Positions 45,867 to 56,099 of a stretch of DNA of 64,000 nucleotides are shown piece by piece. The translations under genes were made by a program, and so were the position numbers. Under the pieces are notes generated by a model. The model had not been told where the DNA came from and made no database searches. It saw only the letters and a list, made by a program, of their open reading frames with translations. The DNA is from Cladophialophora immunda (Eukaryota > Ascomycota > Eurotiomycetes > Chaetothyriales > Herpotrichiellaceae), in assembly GCF_000835495.1 (NCBI RefSeq), contig NW_015622542.1, positions 6,757,936 through 6,821,935 on the forward strand, given 5' to 3'. The stretch's first letter is position 1. Every line of letters starts with the position of its first letter.

Positions 45867-46796
45867 CGTGAGAGATGTGCGCCTTCTCGGGGAGAGATCC
45901 AGATGTGGGCTGGAAGAGTGCATGGCCTGTGTTGATGAGGGCGAGTATCTCCCAAATCCGCAGGTCAATGACCAAACTGTCTCAATCGACACTCCCAAGT
46001 AACATTTCATGGGCATCTCTGTTGCCGACAGTTATAGTCATAGAAATTCTGTTGTCCATGATCCCACCATGTCAGAGAACAGGACTGTCACCCTCGAGGA
46101 CCTCTCAAAGCAGCGGGTCACTGAAGCAAAACCACCCACGTCACGCAGCGACGTGAAGCCCAGTGATCGCTCTGCACCCGACACTATAGGTCAAGGTCTG
46201 TCATCTCAGCCAGTCAGGCCAGAGACCACAATTGCCTCGAGTGCTCAAAGTTCGAACGACTCGACAGGTCATTTGGAGCCGAGAGCCGGACCCATGAAGC
46301 CAACATCAACACGTAGGTCTGAAAAGTCGACGTCACGCAGCTGAAATTGACATGTCCAGCAGCGATGTGGGAACAGAGTATGGGAGTGGATTTCACAGGA
46401 GATAGAAAACTGTTGTAGGATCGTGAGCTAGGTGAGCATAGGGCGGCATCACCCTCGTCCCAAAGAGAGGTGCGGCGGCCGTGGATATACCTCGTCTTGG
46501 CATCGAGGGAAGAAAGCCTCCAAAGGCGGCGGCACTGGCCGCCAAATTCGGCGGGAAATTTCCCTGCAACCTCCGATATGCAGGCCGCAAGACCGGTGGG
46601 TGAGGTGGCGACGTCTGACGGAAATCTAACGTCGTTTTATCGGCTGCAAAGCCATGAGATGTCATGTCAGACACGGAAATACTCTCCATATCAAAGGACG
46701 CCGAATCTTGTTGGACACGGCGTGTAATTACACATTACACTTCGCATGCGACCCCTTTGATATGCGCTCTGTGGCACCGTCACCCGCGAGTGTGCC
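45867..46796. promoter_or_regulatory. Divergent promoter region of F-box and EDEM-like genes
   Basis: This interval carries both upstream regions. A small plus-strand frame with ATG at 46069 (MSENRTVTLEDLSKQ, ending at 46344, 91 residues, Ser/Thr/Pro-rich) could be a short gene or an upstream frame. It has no family I know and is left unannotated as a CDS. Confidence 0.35.
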
Positions 46797-49700
46797 ATGC
46801 GCATGATTTGTCGCCATGTGACGCCTCCAGCTGTATCATTGTCTACACTATTCGCACCGGCACGGCTTTGGCAATGGCTGAGAGGCGTTCGTCTCGTCGT
46901 GCTTGTTGCTTGTCTGGCTTCGATAGCCACCGTACACGCGCAGACACCTGGCCAGATCAAGGCCCTCAGAAAGGAGGCTGAGGATCTCTTCTATCATGGC
47001 TTCGAGAATTACATGTCCTATGCCTTCCCCGAGGATGAGCTGCGTCCCATATCCTGCAAGCCCTTGACACGCGACCGCGACAACCCAGCGCACATCGAAG
47101 TCAATGACCCTCTGGGAAACTACTCCTTGACCCTCATCGATAGTCTGTCCACTCTCGCGATATTAGCCTCCAATCCCTCGAGTTCAAAGCACAATAAACC
47201 TCTGCGGCTGTTTCAGGACAGCGTCAGGGATTTGGTCGAGCAGTATGGAGATGGCTCGGACGGGCCGTCGGGTCAAGGGCTAAGAGCAAGAGGATTCGAT
47301 CTGGACAGCAAGGTGCAGGTCTTTGAAACAGCGATACGAGGTCTTGGTGGGCTGTTGAGCGCTCATCTATTTGCGGTCGGCGAGCTACCGATCCGTGGCT
47401 ACGATCCTCCTCAAAGGCAGGTTGCATATGCTGAAGTATGGCAGAAGGATCAGTTCGATGGCAAAAGACAAGGCATCCGTTGGCCTAATGCATTTGAATA
47501 TGACGGTCAACTCCTCCGGCTGGCATATGACCTTGGCAATCGCCTGATTCCAGCTTTCTGGTCTTCAACTGGCATACCGTATCCTCGCGTCAACCTTCGG
47601 CACGGGATCCCGTTTTACGTCAATTCTCCCCTGAACTCTCATGCCGAGAACGGTCAATGTGATGCTCGCTCGGGATCAGTCGAAATCACCGAGACATGCA
47701 GTGCCGGTGCTGGAAGTTTGGTTCTTGAGTTTACAGTCTTGAGCCGGCTGACTGGAGATCCTCGCTTTGAGGAACTCGCGAAAAGAGCTTTCTGGGCGAT
47801 CTGGCAGAGGCGTAGTGCTATTGACCTGATTGGAGGTGGAATCGATGCAGAAAGTGGAAATTGGATCGGTACTTGGACAGGCATCGGTGCTGGCATCGAT
47901 AGCTTTTTCGAATACGCTCTGAAGTCCCATATCCTTCTGTCCCGGGAAGCTCATCCGGTCTACAGCAGCGTGGACGGCTCACAAGATCCGAGAATCCTCC
48001 ATCAATCCTTATCTGTGGGAGACTCGACTTCTGAGGCCTTTCTCGATGCTTGGAACGTTGCTCATGCCGCGATAAAGCGACACCTCTATCGTGGATCGAC
48101 GTATCAACACCCACACTATATCCAAGCTGATTTCTCCACTGGCGCAGCCAGGGGGTTCTGGATTGACGCTTTGAGTGCATATTATCCTGGCCTTCTCACG
48201 CTTGCCGGACACGTTGACGAAGCTGTGGAAACCCATCTTCTACAGACGGCCCTCTGGACAAGGTTCTCTGCTCTTCCGGAGCGGTGGAATCTCGTGACTG
48301 GAGGCATTGAAGGCGGGCTTGGTTGGTGGATAGGCCGACCAGAGTTCATCGAGTCTACATATTATCTCTACCGCGCCACAGAAGATCCGTGGTATTTTCA
48401 CGTCGGGGAAATGGTACTGCGGGATATCAAACGACGATGTTGGACGAGGTGTGGTTGGGCCAGCATCCAAAACGTGCTGACCGGCGAGCAGACGGACAGG
48501 ATGGAGAGCTTCTTTCTCGGAGAAACTGCCAAATATCTCTTTCTCCTTTTCGATCCGACACACCCTCTCAATCAGCTCGATGAGCCTTTCGTCTTCACCA
48601 CTGAAGGCCATCCATTGATTATCCCTCGAAGCGTTGACAACGGCTCCCACCGTGAGGCTGTTTGGCATCCATTACGCGGCGAAGAGTCATTCTGTCCCGT
48701 CAAGCCCTCACCCCTGCCACTGACCATTTCCAGTATTGCCTCGAGGGGTGATGTCTATCATGCAGCTAATCTGGCCAGACTTCATCTCATGCCTCACAGG
48801 GACAATGTCGAATCTGCCCTCGGTGAATACGCGGCGGACCATCCGAGCATTACGCTACTGGATATCAGCTCACCTTCCAATCATACATATTACCCATGGA
48901 CGCTACCCCCAGAGCTAGTCCCTTGGAATGCCTCGAGCTCACTCATCCCAACTAGACCAACACTCGACATTTCCTTCCCTGCGATATCCCCCGCAGGCCA
49001 ACCTGTTCCTCCTCTCCAACGCGTGAAAGATGGGATCTTGGTCAATGCAATCGGTGGCTTGCGGCTCGGAATGATTCAGGATTACCCTTTACTTTTCGAC
49101 GACGGATTCCACGATACATTCCGCATTCAAACAATTAACAACATTCCTCTGGGCAAAGATGAAAAGGTGTACCTGGCGCGTGACACAGGCAGGGATGTCC
49201 TCAGCCCGGCAGATCCCAATTTTATGCGCATTCGCGACGCCGTTATGCTGGATATGGTACTCGATCTGGAAGGGTCGATTGAAGACTCGGACGCTGGAAA
49301 ATCCGATACGCCAGCGGCGACTACAGCAGGCCAGAAATCTGAAAATGATGGGGAACCCTCGTTGATAATGAATCTTCCACAATTCGAAGATGGCGCGAAC
49401 GACGGCGCCATGCGGGCGGCATGGAACGCCATCGTCTCTCAGATCTCGAGCCTCATCAGAGAAAGCCGTGCTCCATCTCCCTGGCCCTTCTCAACGCCTC
49501 TTTCACTTATTACACCCCCAGCAACGAAGCTTGCCTCTTCCTCCTCAGTGTCCTCAACAAAGGGCGGAGGAGGCAATGTGCTACGGTACCACCTCTCCGC
49601 GGTAACGCCCACAGGACCGGGTGCCGCACCACTGCCAGACTGGCCTGAAGTCTCCACCCTGCTATCAACCGGTGCTACCGTGCCTGCGTTGTCGTGGACA

Positions 49701-50204
49701 AAGATCTACGTGACGGATGAACTCTGCGACCACAGATTACCTCTAAGCGTTGTCCGGCAGCATCAGATCCTCGTGGTTAAGAGGGGAGGGTGCGACTTCA
49801 GTGCGAAGCTGGAGAACATCCCAGCATACAAACCGGGCGCGCAGGCGCTGCAGTTGGTGGTTGTCGTGTCGTACGGACAGGACGACGTTGACGGACACAG
49901 CGGCGCCGAGGGAGAAGCAGAGGCAGAAGACCACCAAGGCAGTGCCGACGAGATCCCAAACGATGATGGCAGCGCACATCCTGACACCGCCTACGACGAT
50001 CTCAACCTGATTCGGCCATACCTGCACCGACGACAAACCACGCCAGCAGGATTGCCGCGGCGGAACTCGATCCCGATGGTTCTCGTGGGCGGTGGGCAGA
50101 GGGTGTACAACGCCTTCAAGAACGCGGCGGTCGGTGTGGGAGTCAAGAGACGGTACCACGTCGAGACCAAGGGGGTGAGGATTGCCAATCTGGAGATTGT
50201 ATAG
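46797..50204 (+). CDS. EDEM/Htm1-type GH47 alpha-mannosidase-like protein with PA domain, 1135 aa
   Basis: Enzyme of ER-associated degradation: it trims mannose from N-glycans of misfolded glycoproteins to mark them for export. The gene is intronless. The N-terminus has a signal anchor or peptide (VRLVVLVACLASIATVHAQ). The GH47 domain (about residues 50-610) shows FENYMSYAFPEDELRPISC, NYSLTLIDSLSTLAIL, the acidic WPNAFEYDGQLLRLAYDLG and AGSLVLEFTVLSRLTGD, GNWIGTWTGIGAGIDSFFEY, the RPEFIESTYYLYRATEDPWY motif, and the terminal calcium-site loop FVFTTEGHPLI. A protease-associated (PA) type domain is near the C-terminus (DELCDHRLPLS, VVKRGGCDFSAKLENI), interrupted by an acidic insert (residues around 1025-1060). 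EDEM-class proteins differ from Golgi/ER mannosidase I by this extra C-terminal part. There is no HDEL-type ending. Start: first of two close ATGs. Confidence 0.92.
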   Translation: MRMICRHVTPPAVSLSTLFAPARLWQWLRGVRLVVLVACLASIATVHAQTPGQIKALRKEAEDLFYHGFENYMSYAFPEDELRPISCKPLTRDRDNPAHIEVNDPLGNYSLTLIDSLSTLAILASNPSSSKHNKPLRLFQDSVRDLVEQYGDGSDGPSGQGLRARGFDLDSKVQVFETAIRGLGGLLSAHLFAVGELPIRGYDPPQRQVAYAEVWQKDQFDGKRQGIRWPNAFEYDGQLLRLAYDLGNRLIPAFWSSTGIPYPRVNLRHGIPFYVNSPLNSHAENGQCDARSGSVEITETCSAGAGSLVLEFTVLSRLTGDPRFEELAKRAFWAIWQRRSAIDLIGGGIDAESGNWIGTWTGIGAGIDSFFEYALKSHILLSREAHPVYSSVDGSQDPRILHQSLSVGDSTSEAFLDAWNVAHAAIKRHLYRGSTYQHPHYIQADFSTGAARGFWIDALSAYYPGLLTLAGHVDEAVETHLLQTALWTRFSALPERWNLVTGGIEGGLGWWIGRPEFIESTYYLYRATEDPWYFHVGEMVLRDIKRRCWTRCGWASIQNVLTGEQTDRMESFFLGETAKYLFLLFDPTHPLNQLDEPFVFTTEGHPLIIPRSVDNGSHREAVWHPLRGEESFCPVKPSPLPLTISSIASRGDVYHAANLARLHLMPHRDNVESALGEYAADHPSITLLDISSPSNHTYYPWTLPPELVPWNASSSLIPTRPTLDISFPAISPAGQPVPPLQRVKDGILVNAIGGLRLGMIQDYPLLFDDGFHDTFRIQTINNIPLGKDEKVYLARDTGRDVLSPADPNFMRIRDAVMLDMVLDLEGSIEDSDAGKSDTPAATTAGQKSENDGEPSLIMNLPQFEDGANDGAMRAAWNAIVSQISSLIRESRAPSPWPFSTPLSLITPPATKLASSSSVSSTKGGGGNVLRYHLSAVTPTGPGAAPLPDWPEVSTLLSTGATVPALSWTKIYVTDELCDHRLPLSVVRQHQILVVKRGGCDFSAKLENIPAYKPGAQALQLVVVVSYGQDDVDGHSGAEGEAEAEDHQGSADEIPNDDGSAHPDTAYDDLNLIRPYLHRRQTTPAGLPRRNSIPMVLVGGGQRVYNAFKNAAVGVGVKRRYHVETKGVRIANLEIV

Positions 50205-50532
50205 GTCTTGATAGACGACGAAGGGCCAATGGATGTCGTGGCCCGTTGCTGTACATAAACTTTAGTGCCTATATGCAGATGGCGGCTTGGGGGTTTGATA
50301 CATAGATAGACATGGTTGATGATTGCATTCGTACATTAAAGCAGCAGCGAACGTTCATGCTCGTCTTGCCATAAATTTGTTTAAAGGAGCCGACGCGACA
50401 GACTGACTACGGTACAGACCAGAGGCTTCAGTTCTCTTGCAGCTAACCAGGGAGACAAACCATCCGTCATCTCAAAATGAGCCCCATTCCCATTCGGCCT
50501 TGTTGTATGGCATCAATTACCCAATTGCCCCT
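50205..50532. other. Convergent intergenic region
   Basis: 328 bp of 3' flanking DNA between the EDEM-like gene and the next gene on the other strand. Nothing else is seen. Confidence 0.5.
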
Positions 50533-51765
50533 TCACCACCGGCCCCTCCAGCTCTTCTCGTACGCGCGGGCCTCTTCCTCCGCCCGCTCCAGCGCCCGCC
50601 TCCACTCCCGTTCCATGCGCCGTGCTAGCTCGTCGGGCGTCTCGATTCTGCGTTCTTCGCCGCCGTCGCCGTTCGCAACAGCGCCCGACTCGGCCGTTGG
50701 GCTTTCGCAGCCTCGCAGCCCGATGAACCGTCCCCACCGCCTTCTTTTCGTCTCCAGATCAACCCTCACCTCCTCGTCGGTGCTGGAGATCTGCTGTCGT
50801 AGGCGGGACAGACCCGTCCAGGGAGGAATCCATGCCGGGTACTGGAACGTCTCTTCCACTGGGGGGGTCACCTGGTGGTACCACCGCGCCAGGGAATCCA
50901 ATTGCTCGTGTGTAAGGAGGTGATACTGGAGTAGACTGGTGGGGAATTCCGGGTGCGGGAGCCCTGTGGTCACGGATATCAGGGGGACTAAAGGGGCGCG
51001 CAGGTGCTCTACGCTCGACAGGTAATGCTGCCTGTTCCGCTGGGTGGTTGGCGAGAGGGTGGGGATGACCTTGACGTGGTACTTTGGCGGCGGGGGAAGG
51101 CGTGGCTTCGGTGGGAGGCGGCTGTTGTTCTGAGGCTGTCTGCGGATGGGAGAACGACTCTGGGTTCTGATAGGGGCAGGAGTGTGAGACCGGATGAGGC
51201 GTCGGCCGTTGGTCGTGGGCGACGCAGATGTGGTCGCGATCGCTGGTTCCCAGTCCATGAGCGTCGCTGCGTCGGACGACGGAGTAGACACCCATTCTGG
51301 CTGCTCTTCTTCAGGGATGGTCTCACTGGTAAGGACTGTGTTGACACGCAGGGGCAGAGTCAAGATTCTCTCGTATGCCGGGCTGCGCATGGCCATACGG
51401 CTTTGCCGGCCGTCTTCGCGGGTGAAGCTGGCTGTCGTCGGTGTGTGGGTGATATAGAAATATGCTCTTTCAGGAGTGCGAATCTGAGCTCGAGCTAAAG
51501 CGGGAGACATCGGCGCAAAGGCGGCTTGTGCAGGGGACATGACCGGTGACGCGAGGCTGTTTCGTCGACAAATTGTGCCATTGGCATTGCTGCAGGACCA
51601 GGGATTGGGGCTGGTCATCGAAGGCTGGGTAGGGGTCATACCAGAGAAGGTCGTCACAAGCTGGGGAAGCGGCTCAACCAAAGGATTCTCAACAGCTCTA
51701 GACGAGTGCGGCGACAATGGCGATAGGGTAGGAAGGATTGGAGACGTCGGGTTTGATGAAGCCAT
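50533..51765 (-). CDS. Unrecognised Pro/Ser-rich protein, 410 aa
   Basis: An uninterrupted frame from an ATG at 51765. I do not recognise the family. The first 250 residues are Ser/Pro/Thr-rich and mostly disordered, with possible kinase sites (many SP/TP pairs), and a central basic SPIRRQPQNNSRLPPKPRLP segment that could bind SH3 domains. The C-terminal 150 residues look folded: LLQYHLLTHEQLDSLARWYH, then TFQYPAWIPPW, and a charged helix near the end (RRMEREWRRALERAEEEARA). The change from disordered to conserved-looking tail suggests a real fungal protein of unknown role. It is divergent from the pseudokinase gene across 1.9 kb. Confidence 0.75.
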   Translation of the reverse strand: MASSNPTSPILPTLSPLSPHSSRAVENPLVEPLPQLVTTFSGMTPTQPSMTSPNPWSCSNANGTICRRNSLASPVMSPAQAAFAPMSPALARAQIRTPERAYFYITHTPTTASFTREDGRQSRMAMRSPAYERILTLPLRVNTVLTSETIPEEEQPEWVSTPSSDAATLMDWEPAIATTSASPTTNGRRLIRSHTPAPIRTQSRSPIRRQPQNNSRLPPKPRLPPPPKYHVKVIPTLSPTTQRNRQHYLSSVEHLRAPLVPLISVTTGLPHPEFPTSLLQYHLLTHEQLDSLARWYHQVTPPVEETFQYPAWIPPWTGLSRLRQQISSTDEEVRVDLETKRRRWGRFIGLRGCESPTAESGAVANGDGGEERRIETPDELARRMEREWRRALERAEEEARAYEKSWRGRW

Positions 51766-53684
51766 GGCTGTTCTATTTGGTAACTAGGGATTGGTATAGA
51801 CTGTATGGGAATGGAGATGTTACAACAACCCGACGAGATGGGTGTTGCAAAAGATGGTTGTAGCAGGGGCAGAAACGGTTATGAGAGAGGTCCATAATCA
51901 CCAAAGGCCAGGCTAGAACAGGCCACATATTGAGGACAATGGGCAGTGTCCGCCTAGAATAGGTGATGCATCCGCAGATTTCTTTGATCATGATATATTT
52001 GGCAGTTCCGGGTCTCATTGTGATCAGGACCGGACCTGACAACGTTCCTTTGTTCGAGATGTGACATGCTAATTGCCGAAACAAAGGGCGACGACGAGCG
52101 AGACTGGGCCGCTGAGTAGCAACAACGACGACATCCACAGACACGTAGTTCCCAGGGAACTGCTGTATGGCTGTCGAGGAGACGGCGATAGCAGCAGAGC
52201 AGATCACCACATCTCCCAGCTTGCGCTGAAGTATCCAGAATGGCAGTCCGGGGACAGGGGCTCACGTACATTTGATTCAATGCGTGATCGGAATGCACTA
52301 TGCCTCAAAACAGCGTCCGTGCTCTTTGTAGCCTCATGTCATTGTTCCAAAGCAAACGGACTCTCCAGACGGTGCCCACACGGATCTTTTTGGGACGGCC
52401 AACCCATAGGATCATCGTCGGGCTTTGCTTGGCTCTTTCTTGGGGGTGGATTTGCAGGTGCTTGTTAAATTGACCATTGGCAGATAAGACTCTGGTCAAG
52501 ACTGTGGTGAAGAGGCTTTGTTCAAGGGGAAGTACGGATATGGATGTCGTCTTCCAGATAGATGGGATTTGTCGTCGATCAGAGAACAGACACGCGTCTC
52601 ACTTACTCCTTACTGTGTAGTTTGGGTCAGCGCCAGCCAAGCCTAGCGACAGGGAGTCTTGGTTGGTACCTCGAGAGGCTTGGTAGACATCCACCCCCGA
52701 AAGAGGAGCGGAAGCATCCTCCCTAACCGAGATGCATACGTCGACATGGAGAAGCGCTGGAGGGGCAGTTTCCTGTAGTCATTCTTTTTGCGCAGTCGAC
52801 CTAGAGCCTTTCCGGGAGATGCAACCTCGGGAGTAGGAACCAAGGTTGATTGGAGTGAGGATGATACTCGGTACTGGTGCTGCGTACAGGTGGACAGAAG
52901 GGTGGGTGGGATGAGAGGGGGAGCTGCAGGTGGAATCGAGCTCCCCTTTTAGCCTCATTTTCAGCTGATTCGCTCAGCTGATGGATTGAGAGAAGGAATG
53001 GAGTTGGACAATGGGTGAGTGGATGGATGAATGGATGAGATGCATCCTTCGCAGGCTGAGAGCGTGAGGAAGATGCCGGTGCCCAAGCACCAGTATCGAG
53101 TCCACTATCGAGAACTAATTCATGGGGGTTTCTGGGCTTCTGGGCTGCTGGGCTTCTCGTGCCTTGTTCCTGTCTGTCCCTCTTTTCTTGTCCCGCCTAC
53201 GCCTCCGACATGTATTCGTCGTTGGCCTCGCCCTCGCCTTCGCCTTTGTTCTTCTTGTCAATGGGCTCAACCAACTACTGGTAGGGGAAAAGCCAATCCC
53301 TCTCTCCAGCTATCGACCTCCCGACCTCATCTTGGTCCTCGTCGGCTCTCCTCTCGACCTCTCTTCTCCTTCCCCCGCCATCACCTCTCATTCTCCGTGT
53401 TCTCTAGATGTCCATCGCACAGACATGAATCCAAACGTGAGCTCACCGCTATCTCGAAGCCACACTGCTTTTCCTTGTCTCCTACCCGATCCACGTCAAA
53501 GGTCACACTTCGAGTCGCAGCGCACATAAGCCTCCCCACCAGCACGCACCTCCTGTTCCCATGATCGATCGACCTGTGCCCGGATAATCTGCGACCGACT
53601 TCAATGCAACTGACTGCCATCTCTCCCTACGTTCGATCCCACTGCATGAGCTGCCCTTCACGGGCCTAGTGTGTTCCTGCAGTC
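51766..53684. other. Divergent intergenic region, no supported gene
   Basis: About 1.9 kb. The last 600 bases before the next gene are pyrimidine-rich (many CTC/TCC words), as in a long fungal leader. A plus frame at 53122-53529 has a hydrophobic stretch but lies in this CT-rich DNA, and its composition explains the residues. It is not called a gene. Confidence 0.4.
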
Positions 53685-54611
53685 ATGCCATTTTGTTTCG
53701 GAAGTCAAGACGAAGAGCCAAAAGACGAATACGACCAGATCCCCTTTGGTCTCAAATGGCGCATGCATTGGGGAAAAAAAGAGACCGACCCTCGGACTGG
53801 CGAAACGGTGCTCCGCCTCAGCAACAACCGAATCCTCAAGACCCATTGTGCCAATACCGAGTATCAAGCCTTGATGCTGATCGACCGACACACTTCAGTT
53901 CCCTCGTACAAGGTCCTCGCGGTATACAATAGACCGGAGGGGAAGGTGGTTGAATATGAAGCTTATCCAGGGAAGCCCTTGGATCAAGTATGGTCGTCCA
54001 TGTCTGCCCATAAACAGAACAAGATTGTGGCAGATCTAGGGCGTTTTGTGGACCAACTCAGAAAGATGCAACCACCCAAACAATGCGTCGTGGGGGATGC
54101 CACCTTGGGGGCTGCGCTGGACCACCGATTCGGCTCCGGACGTATAGGGCCCTTCTTTTCAATTGAAGCGTTTCAAGAGTTCGAGCGGAGAGGCCACCCG
54201 ACGGACGATTTTCCCGAGAAGGAGATCCAAATGGTTCATGCACCCAAGAAACCATACCAACTCAAATTCACTCATGCGAGTCTCTGTCCCCAAAACATTT
54301 TGGTAGACGATGCCGGTCGGATATGTGCCTTGATAGGTTGGGAGTCGGCCGGATGGTATCCTGAGTACTGGGAGTACACTCAGATGTGCCATTTGACGTC
54401 AAAGACGATGGGGGACTGGCTCGAAGCCATGCGCGGAGTGATACCACCCTATGACCAAGAGCTGGCGTGCGAAGAAGCGCTCCGTGCCAGATATACCAGC
54501 TCGATCTATGATGCACCGAGGAGTATAAGAGCCCCGAGTCCTTCGCCAAGTGAATTACAGGCGGAGCAGCAAGAAATCGATGATAAGAATACCGAGGACA
54601 CCAGTGGCTAG
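53685..54611 (+). CDS. APH/choline-kinase-fold protein lacking both key aspartates (predicted pseudokinase), 308 aa
   Basis: The protein has the aminoglycoside-phosphotransferase/fungal kinase-like fold found in many ascomycete small-molecule kinase paralogues. The C-lobe signature is visible as FTHASLCPQNILVDDAGRI, followed by CALIGWESAGWYPEYWEYTQ. In active family members this reads H-x-D-x4-N and then I-D-W-E. Here the catalytic Asp is Ser (residue 199) and the metal-binding Asp is Gly (residue 218), while the His (197), Asn (204) and the WESAGWYPEYWEY strand are kept. The frame is otherwise intact, with a Ser/Pro and acidic tail, so this is not simple decay. The start is the first ATG of the frame (MPFCFGSQ); no introns. 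A role as ligand binder or regulator is inference. Confidence 0.85.
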   Translation: MPFCFGSQDEEPKDEYDQIPFGLKWRMHWGKKETDPRTGETVLRLSNNRILKTHCANTEYQALMLIDRHTSVPSYKVLAVYNRPEGKVVEYEAYPGKPLDQVWSSMSAHKQNKIVADLGRFVDQLRKMQPPKQCVVGDATLGAALDHRFGSGRIGPFFSIEAFQEFERRGHPTDDFPEKEIQMVHAPKKPYQLKFTHASLCPQNILVDDAGRICALIGWESAGWYPEYWEYTQMCHLTSKTMGDWLEAMRGVIPPYDQELACEEALRARYTSSIYDAPRSIRAPSPSPSELQAEQQEIDDKNTEDTSG

Positions 54612-56099
54612 GCCCTTCACACCATGGGAATTCTCAAATTACAGTTTGATGACCTTGAGGAGCTCGCGCTGATCAGGGTGTTTTGTCACATTTGGACAAA
54701 CCATGTCTAAAAAAAAGCACAGTACGCCATACGCGAAAAGATCTTACAGATTGGAGCCATGAAACGAAGGCACTTGACGGCTGGCCTATGTCGAGGGAGG
54801 AATCGGGATGCTGCTCCAAATTAGAGGCTGAGCCAAACGCAGGACAGAAATGCAAATACACGCTCCTGCATCATGAAGCCGAAGCGCATGTATGGGATGA
54901 GGTGCCAATATCTGCCAAGTGGACAAGCCGTGGCTATTTGCTCCCCTTGTGTTGAGTTGGAGTCTTGCCATCGGTGTGCTTTTTTACAAGCGATGCTGGT
55001 ATAGTGATGGCACTTTTCGATTATTATTTTTGTTTGTCTGATGCACAGCGAAGGCGTTGGGGTATAAACCATGGGTGTGGGAATAACAGGCAACGAGAGG
55101 CCAGCGATTGGGATTGTGAATCGCTTAATACGTTGGGCGGCAACTCGTCTGCTCTAGCACAGGAGGCAAGGCGAGATACATCACGCCCGATTGGAAATTT
55201 GAGGGATGGCGAAGGTGCAGAATTTCCGTTGTGATAGATGGGGACTGGGACAATTGAGTGGATTGACAGGCCAATACATATCCTCCGTGCATACACCCTT
55301 TGGACACCATGCCCTGAGTCTGGTTCGTAGCAATCTCGTTGATATCCTGGACGTGGTGTGCTGTGTTCCAACCAACCGCCAACCGCCTAACCTCTCTTAA
55401 TACTCCGTAGATACAGAGGTACCTGACTCGCGAATAAGGCGATAGGTACCGAGGACTCAATATATCCATACATAGGCCTCGCCGCCCGCTAGGGACACGA
55501 GCAATGAAAAAAAAACCCCCCCTCCTCTCCCCCTCAAAACCAATAATCCTGTGAAAATGCTCCGAGATCAGCGATGGTGTTGTACCGCACCAACTTTAAC
55601 ACGCGAAAGTTGTTGAAGCCTCCCGCTGCCGCCCCGTTGAAAAACTTTGAAACAATCTTGCCGCCTTCTTTTTCTTTTTCTGGAGTGTGTGGTGGAATGT
55701 GGAATAATTCCCCGATGCGACTATCTATCCGTCTGTCCGTCTGTCTGTCTGGGTCTAGTGGGATTGAGAACAGGGAATAATAATGGGAAACAAGGTCGGG
55801 AGACAAGGCTGGCTGGTGCCTTGTCCTCGTCCGTCCTTGTACGTTGTGTCGTGGATGAATGTAGGTCTGGGTATAGGTCTAAGTATAGGTCTGGGATGAG
55901 GACAGGGGGTCCTTCTCCCCCTGAATGCTTGTTCGATCGCGGCGAGGAGAGGACAGTCCACACCAGACCATCATCTTCGTCGTCGTAGCCTTGTTCTTAT
56001 TGGTCTTGTTCTTCGTCGTCGGTGTCGTCGTCTTCGTAAAACCTTCGTCGTGCCTTGTCATCATAGTCGTCGTTGTCGTCGTTGTCCTCGCGTGTGCAA
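54612..56099. other. Intergenic region with short repeats, no supported gene
   Basis: Includes one TACTCCGTA site at 55401-55409; TCTG/TCCG runs near 55728-55750; and a three-fold near-12-bp repeat (TATAGGTCTRRG type) at 55862-55895. No gene is seen. The plus frame 55925-56578 is explained by TCG/CTT skew. Confidence 0.4.

Noticed and set aside
46009..46344. 111-residue plus frame in the divergent promoter
   Set aside because: It overlaps the F-box upstream region, is low-complexity Ser/Thr/Pro and has no homologue known to me.
53031..53564. Two plus frames, one with a hydrophobic segment, upstream of the pseudokinase
   Set aside because: The CT-rich leader explains Leu/Ser/Pro/Phe-rich translations in every frame.
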